Below are positions 8,125 through 16,323 of a stretch of 64,000 nt of DNA, piece by piece. The stretch is from Clostridium sp. CAG:571 (GTDB lineage: Bacteria; Bacillota; Clostridia; TANB77; CAG-508). The notes below the pieces were generated by a model. The model had not been told where the DNA came from. It searched no databases and saw nothing but the letters and a program-made list of their open reading frames with translations. The DNA is taken from assembly GCA_000434015.1 (NCBI GenBank), contig HF999523.1, positions 373,596 through 437,595 of the forward strand, given 5' to 3'. The position numbers were made by a program, and so were the translations under genes. Every line of letters starts with the position of its first letter. The first letter of the stretch is position 1.

Positions 8125-8224
8125 AACAATAATTATTTTTTTAAAGAATTATTATATATTAAATATTTTATATATAAAAATATGATAAAATAAATACGAT
8201 TAATAAATAATTAGGAGTGATTAG

Positions 8225-8569
8225 ATGAAGTTATTAAAATTTGAAGAATCACAAGAATTTAAAAATGGTGATAAATGTACGGTAATAGAATATCCATCAG
8301 ACGATAAAGATATTAACTTTTCTACTGCAGTATTAACAGGAAGATATCCAGATGAAGGATATTGTGTTAATGAAGAGTGCAAAGAACTAATTTATTGTAT
8401 GGAAGGAAAAGGTACATTAAATAAGAAAAATGAAAAAATTGAGTTTAAAAAAGGTGATGTTATTTTAATAGACAAAGGTGAAATTTATTATTGGGATGCA
8501 CATTGTACAATAGCTATGCCATGTACACCTGCTTGGTATCCAGAACAACATAAACTAATAAAAGAATAG
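8225..8569 (+). CDS. Small cupin-domain protein
   Basis: A 114-residue single-domain cupin: a beta-barrel pattern with GRYPDEGYCVNEECKELIYCMEGKGTL followed by FKKGDVILIDKGEIYYWDA. The canonical metal-binding histidines of the first cupin motif are not present, so it may be a binding rather than a metal-dependent catalytic cupin. AGGAG precedes the start. It ends 15 bases before a deaminase gene in the same direction, so the two form a small operon. Substrate unknown. Confidence 0.8.
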   Translation: MKLLKFEESQEFKNGDKCTVIEYPSDDKDINFSTAVLTGRYPDEGYCVNEECKELIYCMEGKGTLNKKNEKIEFKKGDVILIDKGEIYYWDAHCTIAMPCTPAWYPEQHKLIKE

Positions 8570-8584
8570 TAAGGAGATATTATT

Positions 8585-9037
8585 ATGAGTGAAGACGAAA
8601 AGTTTATAGATATTGCTATAGAATTAAGTAAAAAAGCTTATTATCCTTATGGCGCAATAATTGTTAGAAATGGAGAAATTATAGGTAGAAGTGATGCAGA
8701 TGTTCCAATTTCTAAGACTGGATTTTCTCATGCAGAATTAAGGGCAATTGAAGATGCAATGGAAAAATTAGGAGGTCATTTATGTGCAGAAGGTGGAAAA
8801 GATTGTACGATTTATTCATCTTGTGAACCTTGTGCTATGTGTATGGGAGCCATTTTATATACAGGAATAAGTAGATTAGTATATGCTGCAACGTTAGAAG
8901 ATTCAAAAGAATGTGTAAATGAAATTTTAGCTAAAGCTGAAAATGTTGCAGATAGTTGTAAGAATAGAAAAATTGATATAGTATCTGAATTGCATAGAGA
9001 AAAAGCAATAGAAGTATTGAAAAATGCAAAATTTTAA
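8585..9037 (+). CDS. Cytidine/deoxycytidylate deaminase-family protein
   Basis: A 150-residue zinc-dependent deaminase. The zinc ligands and catalytic Glu are intact: HAE (in GFSHAELRAIEDAM) and SSCEPCAMCMGAILYTGI (PCxxC). The family includes guanine deaminase, tRNA adenosine deaminase and riboflavin-type deaminases. The sequence resembles the nucleoside/guanine deaminase side more than TadA, but I cannot fix the substrate. It is coupled to the cupin gene and followed by a bidirectional terminator. Its position inside a mobile island makes a nucleotide-pool or defence role possible. Confidence 0.85.
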   Translation: MSEDEKFIDIAIELSKKAYYPYGAIIVRNGEIIGRSDADVPISKTGFSHAELRAIEDAMEKLGGHLCAEGGKDCTIYSSCEPCAMCMGAILYTGISRLVYAATLEDSKECVNEILAKAENVADSCKNRKIDIVSELHREKAIEVLKNAKF

Positions 9038-9040
9038 AAA

Positions 9041-9086
9041 ATTAAAAAACAAGCCAAATTAAATTTTGACTTGTTTTTTAATTTTT
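9041..9086. terminator. Bidirectional terminator between the deaminase gene and the DUF6076 gene
   Basis: ATTAAAAAACAAG (9041-9053) pairs with CTTGTTTTTTAAT (9070-9082), with T runs on both strands. It separates two convergent genes and overlaps the stop codon of the minus-strand gene. Confidence 0.8.
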
Positions 9087-10352
9087 ATCTAACCACTCAT
9101 CAAACTCCTCATAAGTTTTCTTTCCATCTTTTATATCTTGCATAAATTGTTTAGCTTCTTTTTTCCATTTTTCATAGTTAGTTTTATATGATTTAATATC
9201 TGGATTTCTTTTTACTAGCATTGCTTTTCTTGCATATATAGTTCTATATTTACCATATACAGGTTCTTCGTTTTCTTTTCTTTTTTGAGATGTTTTTATT
9301 CCAAATTCTTTACAAGTCATATCATCTGCATATTTGTTATTACAATATAATGTAGTGTTTTTATCTGAGAAGAAATATCTTCCACAAACTTGGCAACGTT
9401 TTATAAATTCAGTATTATTTAAAGTAATGTAATAAAGTATAATATAGAAATATGTAAAAATATTATTAGTTTTGAATATATGTTTAGATCCTGTTATTTT
9501 TTCTCCAGTTGGATCATGTTTAATTATACTTTTAATTAAGAAATCTTCATCAGATAAATGATTTTTATTACCTCCGCTTACATTTTCAAGCATATCTAAC
9601 ATATAATTTTTATCAAAAAAGTTAAAATGTAAATCATAATCACAAGTATACTCTTTAGATAATTCTTTAATTATTTCATTTGTATTTTGGAATATGTAAA
9701 ATCTTTGATAATTATTTAAGTTCTCTATTTTTTTGTCTCTAGTATTATTAAATATGTAATCAACAAAATTTCTAAATAAATCTTGCATTTCTTTTAAATT
9801 AGAAACTTCACTATCATAAATTTCTTTTGCACATTCAGTAAGTAAAGATACATCAACAGTATGTTTTGGAGCTTCTATATTAAAATATTTTTTATTTATA
9901 TCAAATCCTTTTAGTATCTGATTTTTATATTTTTTAGGTATTTTATCTAAATAGTGGAATATAAAGGTAGAAAAGAATTTAAAGAAGTCGTCAAATTTAT
10001 TAAAATCTAAATTTAAAAATCCAATTAAATTATCTCCAAGTGCTTGGCTTTGATAGCTATAATTCAATATTAAATCAATTTTTATATTCTTAACACTTTT
10101 ATGAAACAACAAATTAAATGGTATTTTATTTGATTTAGAATCTATAAGTATGGAATATAATTCATCTATTATTGTATTTGAATCTGATATATTATCTTTT
10201 TTACGAAGTTCTTTTATTAATTCTTTTTTCTTTAAATTAGATATTTTTAATTTATTAGTATCAAGAACAATAGAACAAAATCTATTTGTTTCAACTGAAT
10301 AGGAATTATCATAAACATTTAATTCTATTGTCTGTAATCTATTATCTTCCAT
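9078..10352 (-). CDS. DUF6076-like protein with C-terminal zinc-finger motif
   Basis: A 424-residue protein. Near residues 325-360 is a cysteine cluster, CQVCGRYFFSDKNTTLYC and a further Cys about ten residues on, followed by a basic helical tail. This resembles a zinc finger seen in mobile-element proteins of Clostridia that I would place in DUF6076; the name is from memory of the family and moderately sure. The N-terminal 300 residues have no motif I recognise. It is divergent from the excisionase gene and shares a regulatory region containing the paired GTTAAC operator. It might be an element regulator or partner of that switch, but this is unproven. Confidence 0.65.
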   Translation of the reverse strand: MEDNRLQTIELNVYDNSYSVETNRFCSIVLDTNKLKISNLKKKELIKELRKKDNISDSNTIIDELYSILIDSKSNKIPFNLLFHKSVKNIKIDLILNYSYQSQALGDNLIGFLNLDFNKFDDFFKFFSTFIFHYLDKIPKKYKNQILKGFDINKKYFNIEAPKHTVDVSLLTECAKEIYDSEVSNLKEMQDLFRNFVDYIFNNTRDKKIENLNNYQRFYIFQNTNEIIKELSKEYTCDYDLHFNFFDKNYMLDMLENVSGGNKNHLSDEDFLIKSIIKHDPTGEKITGSKHIFKTNNIFTYFYIILYYITLNNTEFIKRCQVCGRYFFSDKNTTLYCNNKYADDMTCKEFGIKTSQKRKENEEPVYGKYRTIYARKAMLVKRNPDIKSYKTNYEKWKKEAKQFMQDIKDGKKTYEEFDEWLDKN

Positions 10353-10440
10353 ATATTCCTCCGTGTTAACTAAAAATATAGTTATAGTAAGTATTTTATA
10401 CAGTTATCAATTCTCAACAAATTAAAGTAAAATTATTGCA

Positions 10441-10479
10441 TTTGTTAACTATAATCAGTATAATTCAATTGTTAACAAA
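10441..10479. promoter_or_regulatory. Operator upstream of the excisionase gene: paired TTTGTTAAC repeats
   Basis: TTTGTTAAC (10441-10449) and GTTAACAAA (10471-10479) are inverted, with GTTAAC centres 27 bases apart, identical to the arrangement upstream of int. Additional copies: GTTAAC at 10365-10370 just before the DUF6076 start, and the 12-mer TTGTTAACTATA at 10442 recurs at 10856 inside the replisome gene. Confidence 0.6.
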
Positions 10480-10521
10480 AGTCAATAGGTACCATTGAAG
10501 AAAAGAAAGGAGGATTCATAA

Positions 10522-10725
10522 TTGGACTTAAAAACAGTAGAAAGAACAACACTAACCATGAAAGAAGCTGCTAATTATTTAGGAATTTCATACTGGCTTA
10601 CAAATCAATTAGTAAGAAGAAAACAAATACCATGTTCTAAAATTGGTGGAAAATTTTTATTTAGAGTACAAGCATTAGATGAATATTTAACCAATAAAGA
10701 ACAAGAATCCATGACTAATATTTGA
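10522..10725 (+). CDS. Excisionase-type helix-turn-helix protein
   Basis: A 67-residue single-domain DNA-binding protein: TMKEAANYLGISYWLTNQLVRRKQIPCSKIGGKFLFRVQALDEYL is the typical excisionase/MerR-like winged helix pattern. It starts with TTG at 10522, preceded by AAAGGAGG. On an integrase-bearing island it most likely assists excision by bending DNA at the attachment ends. It is divergent from DUF6076, behind the shared operator, and eight bases upstream of the GTG/SD region of the next gene. Confidence 0.85.
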   Translation: MDLKTVERTTLTMKEAANYLGISYWLTNQLVRRKQIPCSKIGGKFLFRVQALDEYLTNKEQESMTNI

Positions 10726-10744
10726 AAGAAAGGTGAAAGGAGGT

Positions 10745-11161
10745 ATGGCAGAAATATCATGGATAAAACTTAGTACTAATATTTTTTCAAACAGAAAAGT
10801 TGCATTATTACTGAATGAACGTGATGGGGATACGTATTTCAGAATATGGATACAGTTGTTAACTATAGCAGGACAATGTAATACAAAAGGAAAGCTAATG
10901 ATAGGAGAGAATAATCCATTAAATGTGCAACAATTATCTAAAATTTTAGGAAAATCTGTTAAAAAAGTTGAAGAAATATTAAATAAGTTTATGGAATTAA
11001 AGATGATAATTTTTGAAGATAATTGCTACTTAATTAAAAATTGGAGCAAGTATCAAAGTATAGATAAACTAGAAGAAATACGTAAAAGTAATAGAGAACG
11101 ACAAAGAAAATTTCGTGAAAAAAGTAGGACAGAAAATAACGTTATACAAACGTTAGAATAA
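10745..11161 (+). CDS. Phage replisome organizer, N-terminal domain (truncated)
   Basis: A 138-residue protein matching the N-terminal domain of phage replisome organizers (MAEISWIKLSTNIFSNRKVALLL...YFRIWIQLLTIAG...). The start at 10745 has AAAGGAGG seven bases ahead. Full-length relatives continue into a linker and a DnaD-like or DnaC-loading region. Here the frame stops after RKFREKSRTENNVIQTLE, while a shifted frame reads NNAIDKKKKRVDK, the usual linker composition, before also stopping. The gene has lost its C-terminus by a frameshift and deletion, so it is probably a relic of a phage or mobile-element replication module. Confidence 0.7.
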   Translation: MAEISWIKLSTNIFSNRKVALLLNERDGDTYFRIWIQLLTIAGQCNTKGKLMIGENNPLNVQQLSKILGKSVKKVEEILNKFMELKMIIFEDNCYLIKNWSKYQSIDKLEEIRKSNRERQRKFREKSRTENNVIQTLE

Positions 11162-11356
11162 CGCAATAGATAAGAAAAAGAAAAGGGTAGATAAGAATTT
11201 ATTACGCACTGAATAGAAAATTTATATGTTAAATCATATAAAAAAAGCTAGTATAAGCCGTCAAACTAAATACTAACTTTAATCAAATTTTATAATAATA
11301 TTTTAATTCAAAATCTTAAAAAAGTAAAGAAAAAATTAATAGAAGGAGGAATTTAT
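11162..11356. other. Intergenic remnant after the replisome gene
   Basis: Two hundred bases with the decayed linker of the replisome organizer in a shifted frame (to about 11210), then AT-rich DNA with no gene. AGAAGGAGG at 11341-11349 is the ribosome site of the next gene. Confidence 0.5.
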
Positions 11357-11740
11357 ATGAGTGAGAAAACTAAAAAAGAGCCAATAACATATTCAAGATA
11401 TGGAGACTATTTAATACCAAATTTAATATTGGACAATGGAAAAGTTAGACCTAAAATTGGAAGATATGGAAGGCTAAGATTAAAATTTTTAAAGGAAGAA
11501 ATGAAACCAGTTTATACAAAAATGTTAATGGAAGATACGCTAGCAGATTATTTGTTAGAAGTAGATGCTAGAGCTACAGATATGGAAAATATGTTGATAA
11601 ATGAAATGAAAAAATACCAAAATATTGATGAAAAATTAAAAGAAAAAGATCAAATGAAGTGGGTTGGAGCAATGAATATGATAGCATATTCAGCAAGAGA
11701 AATGGTACTTGGAAAATGTATAAATACTTATAATATTTAA
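11357..11740 (+). CDS. TnpV-like transposon-encoded protein
   Basis: A 127-residue protein with the TnpV pattern: ITYSRYGDYLIPNLIL near the N-terminus, IGRYGRLRLKFLKE, then a helical region with LLEVDARATDMENMLI and a closing KDQMKWVGAMNMIAYSAREMVL. TnpV proteins accompany integrative and mobilizable elements of Firmicutes; their biochemical role is not settled. It has its own ribosome site and an intrinsic terminator directly after it. Confidence 0.8.
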   Translation: MSEKTKKEPITYSRYGDYLIPNLILDNGKVRPKIGRYGRLRLKFLKEEMKPVYTKMLMEDTLADYLLEVDARATDMENMLINEMKKYQNIDEKLKEKDQMKWVGAMNMIAYSAREMVLGKCINTYNI

Positions 11741-11742
11741 TG

Positions 11743-11785
11743 AAAAAAGTGCTTGTATTAATAAAAAATTCAGGCACTTTTTTTA
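11743..11785 (+). terminator. Terminator after the TnpV-like gene
   Basis: AAAAAAGTGC (11743-11752) pairs with GCACTTTTTT (11774-11783), ending in a T run. Confidence 0.85.
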
Positions 11786-11817
11786 ATAGCCATATAATAA
11801 TATTGCGAAAAGAGAGT

Positions 11818-11900
11818 AAATTTAGTGTCTAGCCAGCACTGAATTTGTACTCCCATACAAATTCTAATGTGGGATAACCCAGACCCAAGACGGGAGAAAA
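11818..11900 (+). ncRNA. Compact structured RNA or mobile-element end with alternative hairpins
   Basis: AAATTTAGTG (11818-11827) pairs with CACTGAATTT (11837-11846). GAATTTGTA (11841-11849) pairs with TACAAATTC (11856-11864). The two stems share GAATTT, so they exclude each other. The loop of the second, CTCCCA (11850-11855), is complementary to TGGGA (11870-11874), allowing a pseudoknot, and to GGGAG at 11892-11896. It is more GC-rich than its surroundings and lies next to a transposon gene. It could be a relict IS200/IS605-type right end with a guide-RNA-like scaffold, but no TnpA or TnpB is present, so the identity is open. Confidence 0.4.
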
Positions 11901-11986
11901 TAAAATCCGACAGATTATTTGCAAATTGTGGAAAAAATAGTAAATTTATGATAGAATACAAGTAAATATTTTTTGGGAGAAATGTA

Positions 11987-12301
11987 ATGAAAGAGTTAGA
12001 AGAAAAAATAGTAAAATTTGCAGAAGATAGAGATTGGTTACAATTTAATACACCAGAAAACTTAGCAAAGTCAATATCTATTGAGGCGGGAGAATTACTA
12101 GAATGTTTTCAATGGAATAATAATTATGATAAAGATGAACTTAAATTTGAAATTGCAGATGTTATGAATTATTGTATTCTTTTGTGTCATCAAATAGGAG
12201 TTGATCCTAAGCAAATAATTTTAGATAAAATGAAAATATCTGAGAAAAAATATCCTGTAGAAAAAGCTAAGGGTGTAAGTACAAAATATGATAAATTATA
12301 A
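11987..12301 (+). CDS. MazG-like nucleotide pyrophosphohydrolase
   Basis: A 104-residue all-alpha pyrophosphohydrolase of the MazG/dCTPase (RS21-C6) type. The metal-binding acidic residues are visible: SIEAGELLECFQWNN (ExxE) and LKFEIADVMNYCILL (ExxD). Such enzymes hydrolyse (d)NTPs to monophosphates and can sanitise or deplete nucleotide pools. It ends 54 bases before the ApeA-like gene. In a defence island a nucleotide-depletion role is conceivable, but housekeeping function is equally possible. Confidence 0.8.
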   Translation: MKELEEKIVKFAEDRDWLQFNTPENLAKSISIEAGELLECFQWNNNYDKDELKFEIADVMNYCILLCHQIGVDPKQIILDKMKISEKKYPVEKAKGVSTKYDKL

Positions 12302-12355
12302 ATATAAAAAAGTGTAGAATTGAAATAGTAGTTATGAAAGAATAATAAAATTAGA

Positions 12356-14143
12356 ATGAACATAAAACACATAACATCAATAAGGGGAAATAAATTGGAA
12401 GAAATTAAAATTAGTGGTAATTGGAAAATTGAAAAAGATGAATATAAGGGTGAATTACATATAGTAAAAAGTAAAAAAATAATACGATTGGTAATACAAT
12501 CACAAAAATTAGAAAGATTTTTTAATGATGAAGAATTTCCTGACAATATGGATTTAATACATGGTGTTAGTTTTCTTAATAACAATAATATATCATTATT
12601 AAATTGTAGAACTCTTAGAAAGAATACAAATCTAAATACTGGAATAACTACTTTTTTGATTGATTGCAAATATTGTATTTATGGTTTGAAATTTGAAAGT
12701 TATGAAGGAGCAACTTTTAATAAATTACAGGTAAGATTAACAAATTCAATGGAATGGAGTACTTTAAGTGGTTTTAGCTCGAAGAGAGGTAAAAAAAAGA
12801 AAATAGAGGAAATAGAATATAAATTTAAGAAAAAAATTTCTTATAATATAAATGAAAATATAAAATTAGAAATAGTTCCATGGTTTGGAGGTGGAACATT
12901 TTATTTAAATTCAGAAAAAGTTGTTTTAAAGCAGCATATAACAATAAATCTTAGATGCAATAAACTAGAAAAATTTGAAAAACTGGTACAAGAATTAAAG
13001 AAAGTTATTGCACTTATTGAATTTAGTACAAAGTTAAAAGTGGACATAGTAGAAATTAAAGGATTTAAAAACAGTAAATTTTACAAATATCCTAATATTA
13101 GAAAAAGAAAATATATTGATTACAGAATCTATTATGCTAATGAGATAGATATAAAAAACGAAAATGATGAGATTGAAAAAATAGATAGAAATTTTAATTG
13201 CAATTTAAAACAAATCTATGATGTTAATGGATTAAAAAATTGGTTTGAAAAATATGAAAATTTAAAGCCAATTATTGATTTATATAGAAAAAACATTGAG
13301 AATTTTGAATATTATGATGAGATTCCAGAAGAAGAGATATTTATAAATATAATTAAATCATTGGAATTTTATCATACTATATTTATGGTAGAATCATTAG
13401 AGGATTATAAAAAAATATTATCAAATAAGCTAGATAATATTTTACAAGAGAACAAAGAATTGGTTGAAGCTTTTATTTATGATAATGCACAAGAGAATGC
13501 AGATTATATATTACTGAAAAATAGATTGATTCATTTATTTTTTGAAGAAATGCCAATATATTACTTTGAAAAATTAGAATATATTTTAAATTTTATCAAT
13601 TCAATTACAGATACTAGGCATTATTACACACATTACAATAAAAGTAAGAAATACAAAGCAATGAAAGGTGTTGAACTTAGTATATCAACTATAATATTAC
13701 AAACTTTATTAGAATCTTGCATTTTTAAAGAATTAGGATTTACTAAGGATTTTATAAATAACCATAAAAGGGAAGCTTTTTCTCAATTGAAAAAATATGA
13801 AATACCAAAAAGAGAAGAAAAATATATAAAGCTATATAAAAAAGTTCATCTTATTACAAGTATAGAAAATATATTGAAAATTGTTATTAATGAATATAAC
13901 ATTGGAGATTATACTTCTTATCATGTTATAGAAGATAATGCTGATGAAGATTTATATGTAGAAATAATTACAAAAACAAATAAAAAATATAGAATTAGAA
14001 TATTATCAGAAAATAAAAATGATGAGGAATGCGAAGAAATTATAAAAAATGATAAAAGAAAATTACTATATACGAAAAAAAAATTTTATAGTTTATACTA
14101 CTTTTATGGTAAATATAGAATATTAATATATAAAAGTAATTAA
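12356..14143 (+). CDS. apeA: ApeA-like HEPN abortive-infection protein
   Basis: A 595-residue protein. The N-terminal part (about 12-200) has the beta-rich ApeA N-terminal domain pattern (ISGNWKIEKDEYKGELHIV...IHGVSFLNNNNISLLNCRT). Residues about 330-500 form an ApeA-type HEPN domain, with the catalytic Arg-x4-His in TDTRHYYTHYN (about 418-425). HEPN domains of this type are RNases; ApeA has been described as a single-gene anti-phage abortive-infection protein. The C-terminal 90 residues (HLITSIENILKIVI to the end) extend beyond the HEPN domain and look like an extra alpha/beta module. The start has only a weak ribosome site, so low basal translation is possible. Confidence 0.8.
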   Translation: MNIKHITSIRGNKLEEIKISGNWKIEKDEYKGELHIVKSKKIIRLVIQSQKLERFFNDEEFPDNMDLIHGVSFLNNNNISLLNCRTLRKNTNLNTGITTFLIDCKYCIYGLKFESYEGATFNKLQVRLTNSMEWSTLSGFSSKRGKKKKIEEIEYKFKKKISYNINENIKLEIVPWFGGGTFYLNSEKVVLKQHITINLRCNKLEKFEKLVQELKKVIALIEFSTKLKVDIVEIKGFKNSKFYKYPNIRKRKYIDYRIYYANEIDIKNENDEIEKIDRNFNCNLKQIYDVNGLKNWFEKYENLKPIIDLYRKNIENFEYYDEIPEEEIFINIIKSLEFYHTIFMVESLEDYKKILSNKLDNILQENKELVEAFIYDNAQENADYILLKNRLIHLFFEEMPIYYFEKLEYILNFINSITDTRHYYTHYNKSKKYKAMKGVELSISTIILQTLLESCIFKELGFTKDFINNHKREAFSQLKKYEIPKREEKYIKLYKKVHLITSIENILKIVINEYNIGDYTSYHVIEDNADEDLYVEIITKTNKKYRIRILSENKNDEECEEIIKNDKRKLLYTKKKFYSLYYFYGKYRILIYKSN

Positions 14144-14285
14144 AAATGTATTATATGAAAAAATTATGATCAATGTAGTAGTGGTTATAAGTTATATTTT
14201 AAACATGGAGAAATCGTTTTTGTAAAGTAAAAAAAGATGGAAAGAAAAAATTGAAGACAGTAATAATTAAAGGGGGCAAATTATT

Positions 14286-16262
14286 ATGATAGCATATGAA
14301 GCGACAAAAGAGATATTTATTAATGATGTAATAAATAATCAAATAGCTAGTAGGATAGAACAATTATATAGATTAAGAGTAGGACAAAATGTTAATCCAA
14401 GAGAAAAAGAAGCTTGGAAGAATTCTATGATGTATATGAATAATGTTTTAAATGATGTTAGTATTCCAAATAATAGCGGGATAGCAATAGAATTTAAAAT
14501 TCCATATACTTCTAAAAGAATAGACTTTATTATAACTGGAAGAGATAAAGAAGGGAGAAACATTGCAATTATAGTTGAGTTAAAACAATGGACAGAGGCT
14601 GAAATTGTTGAAGGTCAAGATGGTATTGTTAGAACTTTTACAGGTGGTGCAATGAGAGAGGTTGCTCATCCCTCTTATCAAGCATGGTCATATGCTGCTT
14701 ATATTGAAGATTTCAATGAAAATGTTCAAAAGAATAATGTAAAATTATTACCTTGTGCATACTTGCATAATTATGAAGATGTTGAACCTAAGACTATACT
14801 ATCAGAAAAGTATAAAGATTATATTGAAAAAGCTCCTGTATTTATTAGTGGCGATGCTCTCAAATTAAGAGAATTCATTAAAAAGTATGTTACAGAAGGT
14901 GATGACAAGGAAACTTTATATTTAATTGAAAACGGAAAAATAAAACCTTCTAAATCATTACAAGATTGTATAGCAGGAATGGTAAAACAAAATAAAGAAT
15001 TTATATTATTAGATAATCAAAAAGTAGTATATGAAACAGCGATGGAAATGGCAAAGAAATCTAATGAAGATGGTAAAAAAAGATGTTTAATTGTTAAAGG
15101 TGGACCAGGTACAGGAAAAACAGTCTTAGCAATAAATCTACTATCAGATTTAACAAACAAGCCATATGAAATGGTATGCCACTATGTAACTAAAAATGCT
15201 GCGCCAAGAGCAGTATTTAAAGCTAAATTAAAAGGAAAAGAAAAAATATCTAAAATAGATAATATGTTTAAAGGTTCAGGAATATATACTGAAGCTAAAA
15301 AAGATGATGTAGGGGTTATTCTTGCAGATGAGGCACACAGATTAAATGCAAAATCAGGAATGTTTAAAAATCAAGGAGAAAATCAAATAAAAGAAATTAT
15401 AAACGCAGCGAAGTTTTCAGTTTTCTTTATTGATGAAACTCAAAGAATAGATATTTACGATATTGGTTCAGTTGCGGAAATTGAAAAGTATCTAGATGAA
15501 TTTGAAGTATTTGGAGAAGAACGAAAAATATTAGAACTTGAATCTCAGTTTAGATGCAATGGTTCAGATGGTTATCTAGCTTGGCTTGATGATGTATTAG
15601 AAATAAGACAAACTGCAAATCATGATGGATTTGATATTGATTATGATATTCAAATAATGGACAATCCTAATGATGTTAAAAATAGAATATTTGAATTAAA
15701 TAAAATAAATAATAAAGCAAGATTATTGGCAGGGTATTGTTGGAATTGGATTAAGGAAGGTAAAAATGATACGAAGGTTCACGATATAGTTATACCAGAA
15801 TATAACTTTGAAATGAGTTGGAATTTAGGAAGCAGTTCGACTTGGGCAATTGATCCTGAATCTGTAAATGAAGTAGGATGCATACATACATCTCAAGGAT
15901 TAGAATTCGATTATGCAGGAGTAATAATTGGTAAAGATTTGAGATATGAAAATGGTAAAATTATTACTGACTTTACAGAAAGAGCAAGTACAGATAATTC
16001 ATTAAAAGGAATTAAGAAAATGTACAAAGAAAATCCTGAAAAAGCATTAAAGTTAGCTGATGAAATTATAAAAAATACATATAGAACTTTAATGACTAGA
16101 GGTCAGAAGGGATGCTATATCTATTGTGAGGACAAGCCTTTAGCTGAGTATTTAAAAAGTAGGATAAATAGATGCAATGGAATTACTTATTCGGTGGATG
16201 AAGATGAATATTATACAGAGTTGAGCGTTGCAGAAGATAGCGAAGAATATAGATATGAATAA
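14286..16262 (+). CDS. Nuclease-helicase fusion: PD-(D/E)XK domain plus DUF2075 (SF1-like) ATPase
   Basis: A 658-residue protein. The N-terminal part has a PD-(D/E)XK core: RIDFIITG (Asp about 80) and IVELKQW (Glu-x-Lys about 98-100). From about residue 265 a DUF2075/SF1 helicase-type ATPase follows: Walker A GGPGTGKT (about 271), Walker B VILADEAHR (about 347), FIDETQR, an arginine-containing SQFRCNGSDGYLAWLD, the QGLEFDYAGVIIG motif and RTLMTRGQKGCYIYC near the end. This is a nucleic-acid-dependent ATPase with a fused nuclease, typical of defence loci. AAGGGGG precedes the ATG. Two further nuclease-type genes follow in the same direction at short distances. Confidence 0.85.
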   Translation: MIAYEATKEIFINDVINNQIASRIEQLYRLRVGQNVNPREKEAWKNSMMYMNNVLNDVSIPNNSGIAIEFKIPYTSKRIDFIITGRDKEGRNIAIIVELKQWTEAEIVEGQDGIVRTFTGGAMREVAHPSYQAWSYAAYIEDFNENVQKNNVKLLPCAYLHNYEDVEPKTILSEKYKDYIEKAPVFISGDALKLREFIKKYVTEGDDKETLYLIENGKIKPSKSLQDCIAGMVKQNKEFILLDNQKVVYETAMEMAKKSNEDGKKRCLIVKGGPGTGKTVLAINLLSDLTNKPYEMVCHYVTKNAAPRAVFKAKLKGKEKISKIDNMFKGSGIYTEAKKDDVGVILADEAHRLNAKSGMFKNQGENQIKEIINAAKFSVFFIDETQRIDIYDIGSVAEIEKYLDEFEVFGEERKILELESQFRCNGSDGYLAWLDDVLEIRQTANHDGFDIDYDIQIMDNPNDVKNRIFELNKINNKARLLAGYCWNWIKEGKNDTKVHDIVIPEYNFEMSWNLGSSSTWAIDPESVNEVGCIHTSQGLEFDYAGVIIGKDLRYENGKIITDFTERASTDNSLKGIKKMYKENPEKALKLADEIIKNTYRTLMTRGQKGCYIYCEDKPLAEYLKSRINRCNGITYSVDEDEYYTELSVAEDSEEYRYE

Positions 16263-16269
16263 AATTTTT

Positions 16270-16305
16270 ACAAAAGATGATTAGATAAAACTAATTATCT
16301 TTTGT
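16270..16305 (+). terminator. Hairpin after the nuclease-helicase gene
   Basis: ACAAAAGAT (16270-16278) pairs with ATCTTTTGT (16297-16305), with an inner ATTAG/CTAAT stem. There is no proper T run, so it may be an attenuator or RNA-stability hairpin rather than a full terminator. Confidence 0.5.
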
Positions 16306-16323
16306 GCTTTCTGGAGGAAGTAG

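Noticed and set aside
14190..14232. Coding-like stretch SGYKLYFKHGEIVFVK between the ApeA-like gene and the helicase gene
   Set aside because: No start or upstream frame; too short to be more than a possible gene relic.
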